Shown piece by piece: positions 53,349 to 62,151 of a DNA stretch of 64,000 nucleotides. A model generated the notes under the pieces. It saw nothing but the letters and a program-made list of their open reading frames with translations, did no database searches and was not told the origin of the DNA. How positions within the stretch are numbered: position 1 is the first letter of the stretch; every line of letters starts with the position of its first letter. Both the position numbers and the translations under genes were made by a program. Origin of the DNA: Solirubrobacterales bacterium (GTDB lineage Bacteria; Actinomycetota; Thermoleophilia; Solirubrobacterales; Solirubrobacteraceae). The stretch covers positions 38,351 to 102,350 of the forward strand of contig PLFX01000042.1 in the NCBI GenBank assembly GCA_003138355.1, given 5' to 3'.

Positions 53349-54392
53349 CTAGGCCCGTAGGACCTCTTCAAGTGGCTTACCGTCGAGACAGCGCAAGAAG
53401 TCGTCCTCAGTCATGACTTCGATGTCTTGGCCTTGGGCTTGGAGTTCGAAGGCCCTACGTGCCTTGCCGGTGATGTCCGAGCCGGGCCTCAGGACTGCCG
53501 GGTTGATGTCGCCGACTACCAGAACGTTGGTGTGCTTCGTCGTTCCTCGCTCCGGTGTGGCGCCCACGCGAGCGCATTCCTCCCACGCGATCTGGCGAGT
53601 CATGGACATCAGAGCGCCGGTGAATACGACGACGCGCCCGTAGAGATGACCGTGAGGATCGGCGCTCAGGTTGACGCTCGGACGGATCAAGCCGAGCCCG
53701 CCTGAGATCGAGCCGGCGTAGGTGCCCTCGCTCATGTGTCCGATGACGATGTGCAGGGCGGCGGCGAGGCCGTCAAGATCGTCCACGGCCTCACGCATAG
53801 CCAAGCCACGCACAATGTCCACGACGGCCATTGAGTCAGCTAGCGGATCGTGATGGTGCGCCAGCTCGAAGCCGAGGGCCTCGGTCACGAAAGGCAGGCG
53901 GTAGCACGGAAGTCTGAGCGCCCGGCGGGCGAGCACGAGAGTGCAGAGGAAGCGCATGCTCGGCCAGGCGATCTCGTCGAGTATGCACGCATAGCGGATC
54001 ACGCCAATGTCGAAACCGGCATTGTGCGTAACCACGACGTCACAGCCGATGTAGTTGACGAGCGACGGAAGCACTTCGTCCCAGCGCGGCGCATGCGCGA
54101 CCATCGCTGGCGTAATGCCATGCAAGGCGATGTTGAAGCCGTCGAAGTAGTCGACCTTGGCCGGCGGACGGATCAGCCACCGTTGCTCGTCAACGGGGCG
54201 CCCGTCACGGACCCGCACCAAGCCAACAGCGCACGGCGAACCGCGGTACGCGCGATAGAACGACGCGAGGTTCATCACCCCGACCGCGTCGACCACAAAC
54301 AACGCCAGATGGTCATCCGGCAACCAATCCCGCATATTCGGAGGCATCAAAAACACCTGCTCACGACCCGCCTGAATGAAGTTCTGGGGCAT
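53349..54392 (-). CDS. Chimeric ORF: IS1182-type transposase start fused to DnaQ-like exonuclease-BRCT
   Basis: 347 aa. Residues 1-50 (MPQNFIQAGREQVFLMPPNM then RDWLPDDHLALFVVDAVGVM) are the N-terminus of an IS1182-family transposase; compare the start at 63849. From about residue 51 the sequence becomes a DEDD 3'-5' exonuclease (RGSPCAVGLVRVRDGRPVDE; Exo II THNAGFD 122-128; Exo III HDPLAD 181-186) and then a BRCT domain (YGRVVVFTGALMSMTRQIAW). The Exo I strand with its catalytic DxE, which should precede CAVGLV, is missing, replaced by the transposase piece. The nuclease is therefore probably inactive; the IS may supply promoter and start. Confidence 0.85.
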   Translation of the reverse strand: MPQNFIQAGREQVFLMPPNMRDWLPDDHLALFVVDAVGVMNLASFYRAYRGSPCAVGLVRVRDGRPVDEQRWLIRPPAKVDYFDGFNIALHGITPAMVAHAPRWDEVLPSLVNYIGCDVVVTHNAGFDIGVIRYACILDEIAWPSMRFLCTLVLARRALRLPCYRLPFVTEALGFELAHHHDPLADSMAVVDIVRGLAMREAVDDLDGLAAALHIVIGHMSEGTYAGSISGGLGLIRPSVNLSADPHGHLYGRVVVFTGALMSMTRQIAWEECARVGATPERGTTKHTNVLVVGDINPAVLRPGSDITGKARRAFELQAQGQDIEVMTEDDFLRCLDGKPLEEVLRA

Positions 54393-54444
54393 ACCCAGAT
54401 CGTCTTAAACCCGCCGGACAGACCCCCCTTTACGCGACAGCCTC
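54243..54444 (-). mobile_element. Truncated IS1182-type element, left end
   Basis: About 200 bp: the terminal GAGGCTGTC (54444-54436), an about 45-bp leader ending GGCGGGTTTAAGACGATCTG, and the first 50 transposase codons. The same leader layout, GAGGCTGTC ... GGCGGGTTTAAGAGACTTTC, precedes the transposase start at 63849. Everything beyond codon 50, including the right end, is gone; exonuclease sequence follows directly in frame. Confidence 0.8.
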
Positions 54445-54607
54445 ACGCGGAGGCGACACACTCGACGATGGCCGTGAAGGAGCCGATTCGAAGTCATGAC
54501 GGCGATTGGGAGGCCGCACTGGAAACTGGCGGGCAGCTCACCGTCGCCGTTTCTCGGGTTGGCGATGCCGGGGCGTTGAAGAGCGCGTAGCAGAGAGGAG
54601 ATCCGCG

Positions 54608-54913
54608 ATGGTGGCAACGCTGAAGCTGACGCATAAGACCATTGGTGTCGAGGTCCGGCGTGGCACGTACGACGTCGTGGTCGACGGCGCGCGTGTCGGG
54701 TCAGTCGAATTGAACGACACGATCGAGATACCAGTCGAACCTGGACATCACACCCTGCAAGTCCGCAATGGCCGAAACTCCAGCGGAACTCGGACATTCG
54801 ACGCCGCCGAAGGCGACATTGTTGCCTTCCGATGCGGCGGCAAGAGGCCTTTACCGATCTTTCTCGCGTCCTTCGTTGTTCCCAGCCTGGCACTCGCGCT
54901 CAGACGCCAGTAG
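54608..54913 (+). CDS. Hypothetical protein, beta-sandwich plus C-terminal membrane helix
   Basis: 101 aa from ATG 54608 with AGAGGAG upstream. Residues 3-80 alternate as beta strands (KLTHKTIGVEVRRGTYDVVV, DTIEIPVEPGHHTLQVRNG), a PEGA- or carboxypeptidase-regulatory-like shape. The end is one hydrophobic helix (PLPIFLASFVVPSLALAL). Small surface or membrane-anchored domain; function unknown. Confidence 0.6.
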   Translation: MVATLKLTHKTIGVEVRRGTYDVVVDGARVGSVELNDTIEIPVEPGHHTLQVRNGRNSSGTRTFDAAEGDIVAFRCGGKRPLPIFLASFVVPSLALALRRQ

Positions 54914-55127
54914 GCACTGCTCCCGATCAGAGCGCCATCGGCCGGCCCGCAGGCGCTGGCTACGAATCGCGGAAGCTGGTCGCACGTTCGTCTGAAGGAG
55001 CCTTGCTCTGGCGATCTTCCGTCCCAGCACCCCCTCGGTCCCGCTTGGCGCGATGACCAGCACTCCGGGCGAACACGGGGTGTCGATTGTGCAGGCGCGC
55101 CGGCAAGCCGGATCAGATGCTGGTCGC

Positions 55128-55406
55128 CTACCCCCGCCAGTTGTTTCTCAGGTTGTTACCCCAGTTGCCGGTGAACGTGTCCTTGATCGCCCAGCGCAAA
55201 GCCTGGACGAAGCGCCGCGCGCCATGAGAATGTCCATCGGTCAAGACATCCGTGAAGCCGGCATTGTTTCGGTACTCAGCGAGACTCTCCGCGGCGACGC
55301 GGTCGGATGCAATCCCATCCAGAAGCACTACCCCATCACAGACGATCCGCCAAACGTCGTGTCCGCTGCTGTCCCGGTACCGTTCGGCGGTCGGTTCGGC
55401 GCTCAT
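55128..55406 (-). CDS. Hypothetical protein near tRNA-Gly (92 aa)
   Basis: 92 aa starting MSAEPTAERYRDSSGHDVWR, with strand-like IVCDGVVLLDGIASDRVAAE and a Trp/Asn-rich basic C-terminus (AIKDTFTGNWGNNLRNNWRG). No signal peptide and no family recognised. It lies 40 bp beyond the 3' end of tRNA-Gly on the same strand, a usual place for integrated fragments. Confidence 0.45.
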   Translation of the reverse strand: MSAEPTAERYRDSSGHDVWRIVCDGVVLLDGIASDRVAAESLAEYRNNAGFTDVLTDGHSHGARRFVQALRWAIKDTFTGNWGNNLRNNWRG

Positions 55407-55421
55407 CGATCATCCATTCAA

Positions 55422-55433
55422 CGGGGTATGCAC
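55422..55433 (-). repeat. 12-bp core of the dispersed GTGCATACCCC repeat next to tRNA-Gly
   Basis: Minus strand GTGCATACCCCG, 13 nt beyond the tRNA-Gly 3' end. It is the shortest of four matches; chance alone is unlikely but not excluded. Confidence 0.45.
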
Positions 55434-55445
55434 AGGGCTCTTCGA

Positions 55446-55519
55446 AGCGGATGAAGGGACTCGAACCCTCGACCTTCTGCATGGCAAGCAGACGCTCTAG
55501 CCAACTGAGCTACATCCGC
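55446..55519 (-). tRNA. tRNA-Gly (GCC)
   Basis: 74 nt including discriminator T. Acceptor GCGGATG/CATCCGC, D-arm GCTC/GAGC, anticodon stem TCTGC/GCAGA with loop TTGCCAT (anticodon GCC), five-base variable loop, T-arm GAGGG/CCCTT around TTCGAGT. CCA is not encoded. Confidence 0.96.
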
Positions 55520-55610
55520 GCGAGCGCTGATTATAGATCGCGCACCTGGCTCCGGCGGCGCTGCAACGCTGCTCCGCGGAGCCTGTGCGCGCGGGTGGGC
55601 AGTGGCGCCG

Positions 55611-55799
55611 CTACATGCCTGGGCAGTGATGGGAGCCGGTCGGCCCGGACATGCCGGTGGCGCCGGGTGCCAGAGGGTAGTGCCGGACATGGTGTTGTCC
55701 CTGGTGGTGAGAAGCCGCCGAGGCAGAGGCTGCGGTGCCGCCGGCGAGCGCTCCGACGGATGCGAGTGCGACCAGCGTTCGCAGGATGCGTTGGTGCAT
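55611..55799 (-). CDS. Small secreted His/Gly-rich protein
   Basis: 62 aa. A clear signal peptide (MHQRILRTLVALASVGALAG, cut after ASA-A near residue 29) leaves a mature peptide of about 33 residues rich in His, Gly, Pro and Gln (HHQGQHHVRHYPLAPGATGM) ending HHCPGM. The histidines suggest metal binding; no family recognised. Confidence 0.5.
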   Translation of the reverse strand: MHQRILRTLVALASVGALAGGTAASASAASHHQGQHHVRHYPLAPGATGMSGPTGSHHCPGM

Positions 55800-56000
55800 G
55801 CGCTGTGTCCTTTCCGTAGCGAGTGAGGTGCTGCGTCGCTAAGTCAAGCTCCGTTCGCTAAGCGTGTATTTACGCGCAGCTGAGAGCATCCGTGCGCTGG
55901 CAGCCGGCGCCGGTGTTGCGATTTCGGGCGCGCCAGACCTTTCTCCGCGCGAGAAGGCAGACTACGGATTGAGAGCCGCTTCTCGCGCGCGCCGCCCACG

Positions 56001-58133
56001 ATGTCGATCTTCAAGCAGATCCTTCAGCCCCGCCCAGCGGGACCGGGTGATCCCGAGCTGCCGGCTGTCGCCGAGGAGCCAGAGACCCATCCTGCGCTCG
56101 AAGACGGCGACACGCAGTGGCGGCGACGGATTCTGAGCGGCCTCTGGCGCGTTCTCCACGCGCTGCGGCTCGTGCCGGAGCTCGCGGTGCTCGGCGCCGG
56201 TGCGGGAATGCTCGACTTCTGGGTGCTCAAGCGCAACGGCTTTGCGAACGTCTACTACGCGGCGGCCGTGCGCTCGATGGCGCGCAACTGGCACAACTTC
56301 TGGTACGCGTCGTTTGACCCGAACGGCGTGATGTCGATCGACAAGTCGCCGCTTGCCGTCTGGATCCAGGCGCTTTCCGTACGGATCTTCGGCTTTCACT
56401 CGGAGAGCATCCTCATCCCGGAGGCGGTGATCGGGGTGATCACAGTGCTCGTGCTCTACGACCTCGTGCGCCGCTGTTTCGGGCGCATCGCCGGATTCGT
56501 TGCCGGTGCGGCGCTCGCGACGACTCCGATCACCGTCGCGATGTCGCGCCACAACAACCCGGACGCGCTCGTCACCCTGTGCTGTGTCGCGGCGCTTTGG
56601 TTCCTCGTTCGCGCGCTCAAAGACGGGAAAACGCGCTGGATCGTCCTCTCCGGGGTCATGGTGGGACTGGGGTTCGAGACCAAAATGGGGGTTGCGCTCG
56701 TCGTCGTGCCGGGGATCGTCTTCGCGTGGCTGTGGATGCGCCCGAAAGGCTGGCATCGCACGCTCGATCAGCTCGTGATCGGCGGTGTCGCGATGACGCT
56801 CGTCGCGGCCGCCTGGCCGCTTTTGATCGCGTTCACGCCGGCAGGCCAGCGACCGTGGATCGCCGGCACCGACGACAACAACATCCTGTCGCTGATCTTC
56901 GGCTACAACGGCTTCGGCCGGGTCGGCGGCCAGCGGGGCGGCCCCTCGAGCACGCTCGGGGTCTTCGTCGGACCATCGAGCCCGGTGCGCCTGCTGAACG
57001 CGGCGCTCGGCGGACAGGCGGGCTGGCTGCTCGGCTTCGGGCTCGCCGGCCTGATCGCCGGCGGCCTCGCCACGCGGATGCGACGCAGCGACCCACGAAC
57101 CGGCTGGATCATCGCCGTCGGCGGGTCGTTCGTGGCGGCGGCCGTCCTATTCAGCACTGCGCAGGGCATCTTCCACCCGTACTACGTGTCGCTCCTCGCG
57201 CCGTTCACTGCCGCGCTCGTCGGCGCGGCAGTCGCCGTCGTGATGCGCTGGTCGCTCGGCCCGCGGCTCGTCGGCGGCCTCGTGGGAATCGCGGTTGTCG
57301 CCGGGGCGGTCGCGGTCGAGCTCGTCGTGCTCGCCGACTACCACCACCAGCTCGCCTGGATCCAGAAGCTCGACATCGCCGTCGGAATCGGCGCCTGCCT
57401 GTTGCTGCTCGGGTTCATCGACTGGCGCGTGCGCGCGCCCGCCATCCTCGCGGTGGCCGGGGCGCTGATCGTCGCACCGGCGATCTGGTCGGTCGACACG
57501 CTTGCCTACGCGACGAGTAGCACCTTTCCCGCCGGCGGCCCGGCGAAAGACAACACGGCCGAGGCGTTCATCACCACCCCGTCAACGCCGGCACTCCCGG
57601 CGGGCTTCTTCGGAGCCGGTCCCGCGCCGCTGCTGCGCGCGCCCCACGGCGGCGGCCCGCCGCCGACGGCCGCGCCCCCCAAGCACACAGGGGCCACATT
57701 TGGCTCTGCCACCTACCAACTCACCGACAAATCGCTCCAGAAGATCATCGCCTTCGTGCACCTGCACGGCGGCGGCCCGCTCGCGGTCTCCCAACAGCAA
57801 GTCGCTGCGTACGCGATCGTCGTCCAGCACACGAACATCGTGGGACTCGGCGGCTTCACCGGTCGCGAGAGCGATCCAACCGTCAGCTGGTTCGCGGCGC
57901 AGGTCGCGGCCGGTCGCGTGCGCTGGGTTTATGAGGACGGCGTCGGCGATTTCGGCTCCCCGTATGACGGGCGCCCCGGAGATACGGCGGTCCTCTCGGC
58001 GGTGGCCCGTGCATGCGCGCTGATCGACACCGGTCATGGGCACCGTGCGGCCTACGTGCATCTCGCGCGTTCATTCAATGTCGGGCTCTACGACTGCGCG
58101 GGCGACGCGCCTGCACTCGAGGCAGTCGGCTGA
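56001..58133 (+). CDS. Glycosyltransferase family 39 (ArnT/PMT-like) membrane protein
   Basis: 710 aa with about 11-13 transmembrane helices after a polar N-terminus (1-55). The signature of the actinobacterial GT39 group is present: YYAAAVRSMARNWHNFWYAS, FDPNGVMSIDKSPLAVWIQA, VTVLVLYDLVRR and GTDDNNILSLIFGYNGFGRV. A soluble C-terminal extracytoplasmic region (about 570-705) contains GPPPTAAPPKHTG linker-type sequence. It should transfer a sugar from a polyprenyl-phosphate donor to a protein or envelope polymer. The acceptor is unknown. Confidence 0.88.
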   Translation: MSIFKQILQPRPAGPGDPELPAVAEEPETHPALEDGDTQWRRRILSGLWRVLHALRLVPELAVLGAGAGMLDFWVLKRNGFANVYYAAAVRSMARNWHNFWYASFDPNGVMSIDKSPLAVWIQALSVRIFGFHSESILIPEAVIGVITVLVLYDLVRRCFGRIAGFVAGAALATTPITVAMSRHNNPDALVTLCCVAALWFLVRALKDGKTRWIVLSGVMVGLGFETKMGVALVVVPGIVFAWLWMRPKGWHRTLDQLVIGGVAMTLVAAAWPLLIAFTPAGQRPWIAGTDDNNILSLIFGYNGFGRVGGQRGGPSSTLGVFVGPSSPVRLLNAALGGQAGWLLGFGLAGLIAGGLATRMRRSDPRTGWIIAVGGSFVAAAVLFSTAQGIFHPYYVSLLAPFTAALVGAAVAVVMRWSLGPRLVGGLVGIAVVAGAVAVELVVLADYHHQLAWIQKLDIAVGIGACLLLLGFIDWRVRAPAILAVAGALIVAPAIWSVDTLAYATSSTFPAGGPAKDNTAEAFITTPSTPALPAGFFGAGPAPLLRAPHGGGPPPTAAPPKHTGATFGSATYQLTDKSLQKIIAFVHLHGGGPLAVSQQQVAAYAIVVQHTNIVGLGGFTGRESDPTVSWFAAQVAAGRVRWVYEDGVGDFGSPYDGRPGDTAVLSAVARACALIDTGHGHRAAYVHLARSFNVGLYDCAGDAPALEAVG

Positions 58134-58199
58134 TCCGCCGGGTTTGCCGCCGAGCGGACCGTAGCGCGCGGCCGCGCGATCTCCCATATCCTCCCGCCG

Positions 58200-58538
58200 A
58201 TGTTCAGACGCCATTCCCCAGAGGGCAGCTGGCTGTATCCGCTGCTCGGGAGCCTCGCGGTGTTCGTGTTCGTCGCGATCGCCGTGTACGTGCTGACCAG
58301 CATGTGGCGTGAGCGCACGGCAGAGATGACCGGTGAGCAGGAGGAGACGGACACGGACACGGACGCGCCCGCGCCCGCTCCCACCACGCTCCTCGAGCTG
58401 ACGCCGATCGAGATCCTCGACCGCCGACTGGCGGCTGGCGAGGTCACGATCGAGCAGTACGACGAGCTCACCGCCGTCCTCAACCGTCGCTTCACCGCCT
58501 CGACCTGGACCAGCCCCGAGCAGGCGGCAGCCGCCTAG
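58200..58538 (+). CDS. SHOCT-domain membrane-anchored protein
   Basis: 112 aa. One transmembrane helix (LLGSLAVFVFVAIAVYVLTS, 15-34), an acidic Glu/Asp/Thr linker with Pro-Ala (45-62) and a SHOCT-like C-terminal module (PIEILDRRLAAGEVTIEQYD, 69-88). SHOCT modules serve oligomerisation or membrane-proximal interactions. It lies 66 bp after the GT39 gene on the same strand. Confidence 0.7.
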   Translation: MFRRHSPEGSWLYPLLGSLAVFVFVAIAVYVLTSMWRERTAEMTGEQEETDTDTDAPAPAPTTLLELTPIEILDRRLAAGEVTIEQYDELTAVLNRRFTASTWTSPEQAAAA

Positions 58539-58724
58539 CAGCCCCCAAGCAACCGCCTGGCCGGCACGACGTACGACCGTCGCGCGCGTTTCCCGCTGCC
58601 GCCGTCAGGCGGCCATAGACAGAAGACCGGCTTTCGGCGGGCCGCATCGGCTGGCCATGCGATCTACCCTTGAGCGATCGCCTCGGTTCGCGCGCAAGCT
58701 TCCGGAACAGCGCTCCTGAGCGAC

Positions 58725-60089
58725 TTGCGCCGCCTGCTCGGGGACGCCGTGGTCGCCGAGCCGGCAGCGCACTACCTCGCAGACGCGACCGCGCAGTGGC
58801 GCGGCATCAGCGGCCACGCCGATGCGGTCGTCCTGCCTGAGAACACCGGGCAGGTCGAGACAGTCCTCGCCTGGTGCACCGAGCATGAATGCCAGGTCAC
58901 GCCACGCGGCGGCGGCACGGGCCTCGCGGGCGGCGCGATACCGCTCTCGGGCGGCATCGTGCTCGCACTCGAGCGCCTGTGCGCCGTGCGCTCGTTCGAG
59001 CCCGAGCGCTGGCGGATCGAGATCGAGGCCGGTCTGCGAACGGCCGAGCTGCAACGCCTCGCGCGCGAGAGCGGCCTGCGGTTTCCGGTCGACCCGGGCG
59101 CCGCCGAGCAGTCGCAGATCGGCGGCAACATCGCAACGAACGCGGGCGGCCCGCACTCGTTCAAATACGGCACGACGCGTGCGCAGCTCACCGGCCTCGA
59201 GGCGGTTCTCGCATCCGGGGAGCGCATCCAGCTGGGCGGCAAGGTGCGCAAGGACGTCGCCGGCTACGACCTGCTCGGCCTGCTCGCCGGGTCGGAGGGA
59301 ACGCTCGCCGTGATCACCGCCGCACACCTCAAGCTCGTGCCCGCCCCCGAGTCGCAGCTACCGCTCGTCGCGCTCTACCCGGATGCCCTGGCCGGCACGG
59401 CGGCGATCGAGCGCATCCTGGCATGGGGTCTCGAGGTTGCGGTGCTCGACTACCTCGACGCGGGCGCGCTCGCCTTGACGGCTGCCAGTTTCCCCATCCC
59501 GGTCCCGCGTGACGCCGGCTTCATGCTGATCACGGAGACCGACGGGTCCGCTGCCGAGGCGGCCCGCTTGCACGCCGAGGTGAGCGAGGCCCTCGCCGAC
59601 AACCTCCTCGAGCTCCACGCACCGACCGCGCCGGGCGAGATCGCCGCACTCTGGCGCTGGCGCGACGGCATTGCGAACCAGGTCGCGGCGCACCGCGGCG
59701 GCAAGGTCTCAGACGACATCGCCGTTCCGCCCGAGCAGCTCGCAGCGGCGATCGCGGAGACTGTTGCGATCGGTGCGCGCCACGAGCTGGAGGCCCTGTC
59801 CTGGGGCCATGCGGGGGATGGCAACCTCCATTCGACCTTCCTTGTCGATCCGCGCGACGCCGGCGAGCTCCGTCGCGCCGATGACGCCGCGGCCGAGCTG
59901 TTCGCGTTCGCCATCGCCTCTGGCGGCAGCGTCAGCGGCGAACACGGCATCGGCATCGCCAAGCGCGGGCAGCTCGCCCGCCAGTGGGCAGCGCCGGCAG
60001 TTGCCCTCCACGACGCCGTCAAACGCGCGTTCGACCCGGGCGAGATCCTGAACCGCGGCAAGAAGCCGGGCGCCTGGCCCGCCGGCTGA
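58725..60089 (+). CDS. FAD-binding oxidase, GlcD/D-lactate dehydrogenase type
   Basis: 454 aa from a TTG start. PCMH FAD-binding domain: VTPRGGGTGLAGGAIPLSGG (about 57-76), ERLCAVRSFEPERWRIEIEA, and PGAAEQSQIGGNIATNAGGP (about 125). The FAD-oxidase C-terminal domain contains SWGHAGDGNLHSTFLVDP (about 362) and GGSVSGEHGIGIAKR. It should oxidise a 2-hydroxy acid such as glycolate or D-lactate. No GlcE/GlcF partner is adjacent. No ATG is near the start; an upstream CTG is also possible. Confidence 0.92.
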   Translation: MRRLLGDAVVAEPAAHYLADATAQWRGISGHADAVVLPENTGQVETVLAWCTEHECQVTPRGGGTGLAGGAIPLSGGIVLALERLCAVRSFEPERWRIEIEAGLRTAELQRLARESGLRFPVDPGAAEQSQIGGNIATNAGGPHSFKYGTTRAQLTGLEAVLASGERIQLGGKVRKDVAGYDLLGLLAGSEGTLAVITAAHLKLVPAPESQLPLVALYPDALAGTAAIERILAWGLEVAVLDYLDAGALALTAASFPIPVPRDAGFMLITETDGSAAEAARLHAEVSEALADNLLELHAPTAPGEIAALWRWRDGIANQVAAHRGGKVSDDIAVPPEQLAAAIAETVAIGARHELEALSWGHAGDGNLHSTFLVDPRDAGELRRADDAAAELFAFAIASGGSVSGEHGIGIAKRGQLARQWAAPAVALHDAVKRAFDPGEILNRGKKPGAWPAG

Positions 60090-60160
60090 GGCTCTGAAAT
60101 GGCTGGGCGAGACACGAGGCGCGCGCTCGAGGACGCGCGAGGCCGTAAGCTGTTCGAGCG

Positions 60161-61141
60161 ATGAGCCTCCCGGTCGAGGGGTACCAGCTCAAGCGGATCT
60201 CGGCGAAGGCCTACGAGCATCCCGCGGATCGCGCTGCCACTTCGACACTGCAGGCGATCCCGCACCTCGACACGGTCGTCCGCAAGCTGATCGAGCTCGG
60301 CTACGAGCGCGCGCTGCGCCAGTACTACCTCGGCTCCTCGGTGCGCCTCGGCGACGATCAGCTTGCCGACGTCTACGGTGCCCACCGCCGCGCTTACGCG
60401 ACGCTCGATCTCGATCCGGTGCCGGACCTTTACCTCACGAACGCTCCGATCGTCGCGAACAACGCGGTCGTGTTCGGCGCGCGCAAGCCGATCGTCGTGG
60501 TCCACTCCGGCCTCGTGACGCTGCTCGACACTGAGCACCAGCGCGCGCTGTTCGCGCACGAGGCGGGCCACATCCTCTCCGACCACACGCTGTATGCGAC
60601 AGCCGCGGTCATCCTGCTGCGCCTGAGCTCCGTGCCGGGCCTTCCGTTGCCGCTCCTGCCGTTGCGCCACGCGCTGCTGGAGTGGTACCGCGCCGCCGAG
60701 CTGTCGTGCGACCGCGCGGCGGCGCTCGTCACGCGCGACCCGGTGGCGGTCTGCCATTTGCTGATGGCGATCGCGGCCGGCGCCGAGGCGGAGCGCCTCG
60801 ATCTCGACGTGTTCATGTCGCAGGCCTCCGAGTACAACGAGCTCGGCTCCGGGATCGAGAAGCTGACGCGCCTGCTGATGAACCTGAACCTGACCCACCC
60901 GATGCCGGTGAAGCGCATCCATGAGCTGATGACCTGGGTGGCGTCGGGCGACTACGACCGGATCGTCGCCGGCTCCTATGTGACACGCGACGAGCCGGTG
61001 CGACCGCGCGCCGAGGCAAGCGACGCGGTCGCGCACTACGCCGAGCGCTTTCGCAACACGTTCCGCGACGTCGGCGAGTCGATCGCCGACGCCGGCAAGC
61101 AGCTGAGCGACTGGCTGCGCGCGCTCGGCGACGACGACTAG
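60161..61141 (+). CDS. M48 family metallopeptidase
   Basis: 326 aa. Zinc site HEAGH at 133-137 (ALFAHEAGHILSDH) with the third ligand Glu in YRAAELSCDRAAALV near 182. Two weakly hydrophobic segments (TAAVILLRLSSVPGLPLPLL) surround the site. The HtpX-like catalytic domain is preceded by an about 90-residue N-terminal part (YGAHRRAYATLDLDPVPDLY) common in this actinobacterial group. It probably degrades damaged membrane proteins. The following gene starts within 10 bp. Confidence 0.88.
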   Translation: MSLPVEGYQLKRISAKAYEHPADRAATSTLQAIPHLDTVVRKLIELGYERALRQYYLGSSVRLGDDQLADVYGAHRRAYATLDLDPVPDLYLTNAPIVANNAVVFGARKPIVVVHSGLVTLLDTEHQRALFAHEAGHILSDHTLYATAAVILLRLSSVPGLPLPLLPLRHALLEWYRAAELSCDRAAALVTRDPVAVCHLLMAIAAGAEAERLDLDVFMSQASEYNELGSGIEKLTRLLMNLNLTHPMPVKRIHELMTWVASGDYDRIVAGSYVTRDEPVRPRAEASDAVAHYAERFRNTFRDVGESIADAGKQLSDWLRALGDDD

Positions 61142-61151
61142 ATTGCCGGCG

Positions 61152-62117
61152 ATGGCGCAGGTGCTTCGTTGGGGAATCATCGGCGGCGGCGTGATCGCCG
61201 GCCAGTTCGCCGACGACCTGCACCTGAGCGATTCCGGCGTCGTCGTTGCGATCGGGTCGCGCACGCGCGAGGGCGCCGAGCGCTTCGGTCAGCAGCACGG
61301 GGTTCCCAACCGCCACGGCTCGTACGAGGAGCTCGTCGAGGACCCCGAGGTGGACGTCGTCTACGTCGCGACGCCGCACCCGTTTCATCGCGACAGCGCG
61401 ATTCTCGCGCTGGAGGCTGGCAAGCCGGTGCTCGTCGAGAAGCCGTTCACGATGAATGCCGCGGAGGCCCGCGACGTCGTTCGCGTCGCCCGCGAGCGCG
61501 ACCTGTTCGCAATGGAAGCGATGTGGACACGCTTCTTGCCGCACATCCACGAGATCCGCCGAATCCTGGCTGAGGAGACGCTCGGCGAGCTCGTCTCGTT
61601 GACCGCCGATCACGGGCAGGGGTTCCCCCGCGACCCCGAGCACCGGATCTTCAAGCCCGAGCTCGGCGGCGGCGCGCTCCTGGATCTCGGGATCTACATC
61701 GTGTCATTCGCCTCGATGGTGCTCGGCAAGCCCGAGCACGTGCTCAGCCTCGAGCAGGCGGCGTTCACCGGCGTGGATGGCCAGACGTCGATCCTGCTCT
61801 CCCACCCGGGCGGCGCGCAGGCGATCCTCACGACGACCTCGCTTGCGCGGACGGCGACGCGGGCGGCGATCGTCGGCACCGACGGCCGGATCGAGATCGA
61901 CCCGGAGTTCTACCGACCGACCACGTTCAGCCTGATCATGCGCGGCGAGCAGCCGATCCACCACGCGCCCGCGCATGAGGGCCACGGCCTGCGCCACCAG
62001 GCCGACGAGGTCGCGCGCTGCCTGAGCGAGGGGCTGCGGGAGAGCCCGCTGATGACACTCGACGAGACCGTGTCCATCATGGAGACGATGGACGCGATCA
62101 GCGCTCAGTCGGTCTGA
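61152..62117 (+). CDS. Gfo/Idh/MocA family oxidoreductase
   Basis: 321 aa from ATG 61152 (an in-frame TTG at 61143 is possible). Rossmann motif WGIIGGGVIAGQFADDL at the start, VYVATPHPFHRDSAILALEA (about 68), the conserved EKPF (about 99) and MEAMWTRFLPHIHEIRRILA (about 118). The C-terminal sheet domain begins GELVSLTADHGQGF. It uses NAD(P) on a sugar-like substrate. Ten base pairs after the M48 protease gene, so likely one transcript. Confidence 0.92.
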   Translation: MAQVLRWGIIGGGVIAGQFADDLHLSDSGVVVAIGSRTREGAERFGQQHGVPNRHGSYEELVEDPEVDVVYVATPHPFHRDSAILALEAGKPVLVEKPFTMNAAEARDVVRVARERDLFAMEAMWTRFLPHIHEIRRILAEETLGELVSLTADHGQGFPRDPEHRIFKPELGGGALLDLGIYIVSFASMVLGKPEHVLSLEQAAFTGVDGQTSILLSHPGGAQAILTTTSLARTATRAAIVGTDGRIEIDPEFYRPTTFSLIMRGEQPIHHAPAHEGHGLRHQADEVARCLSEGLRESPLMTLDETVSIMETMDAISAQSV

Positions 62118-62151
62118 CCGCGGCGTCGACGCTCGTAACGGTGGGGGCCGG

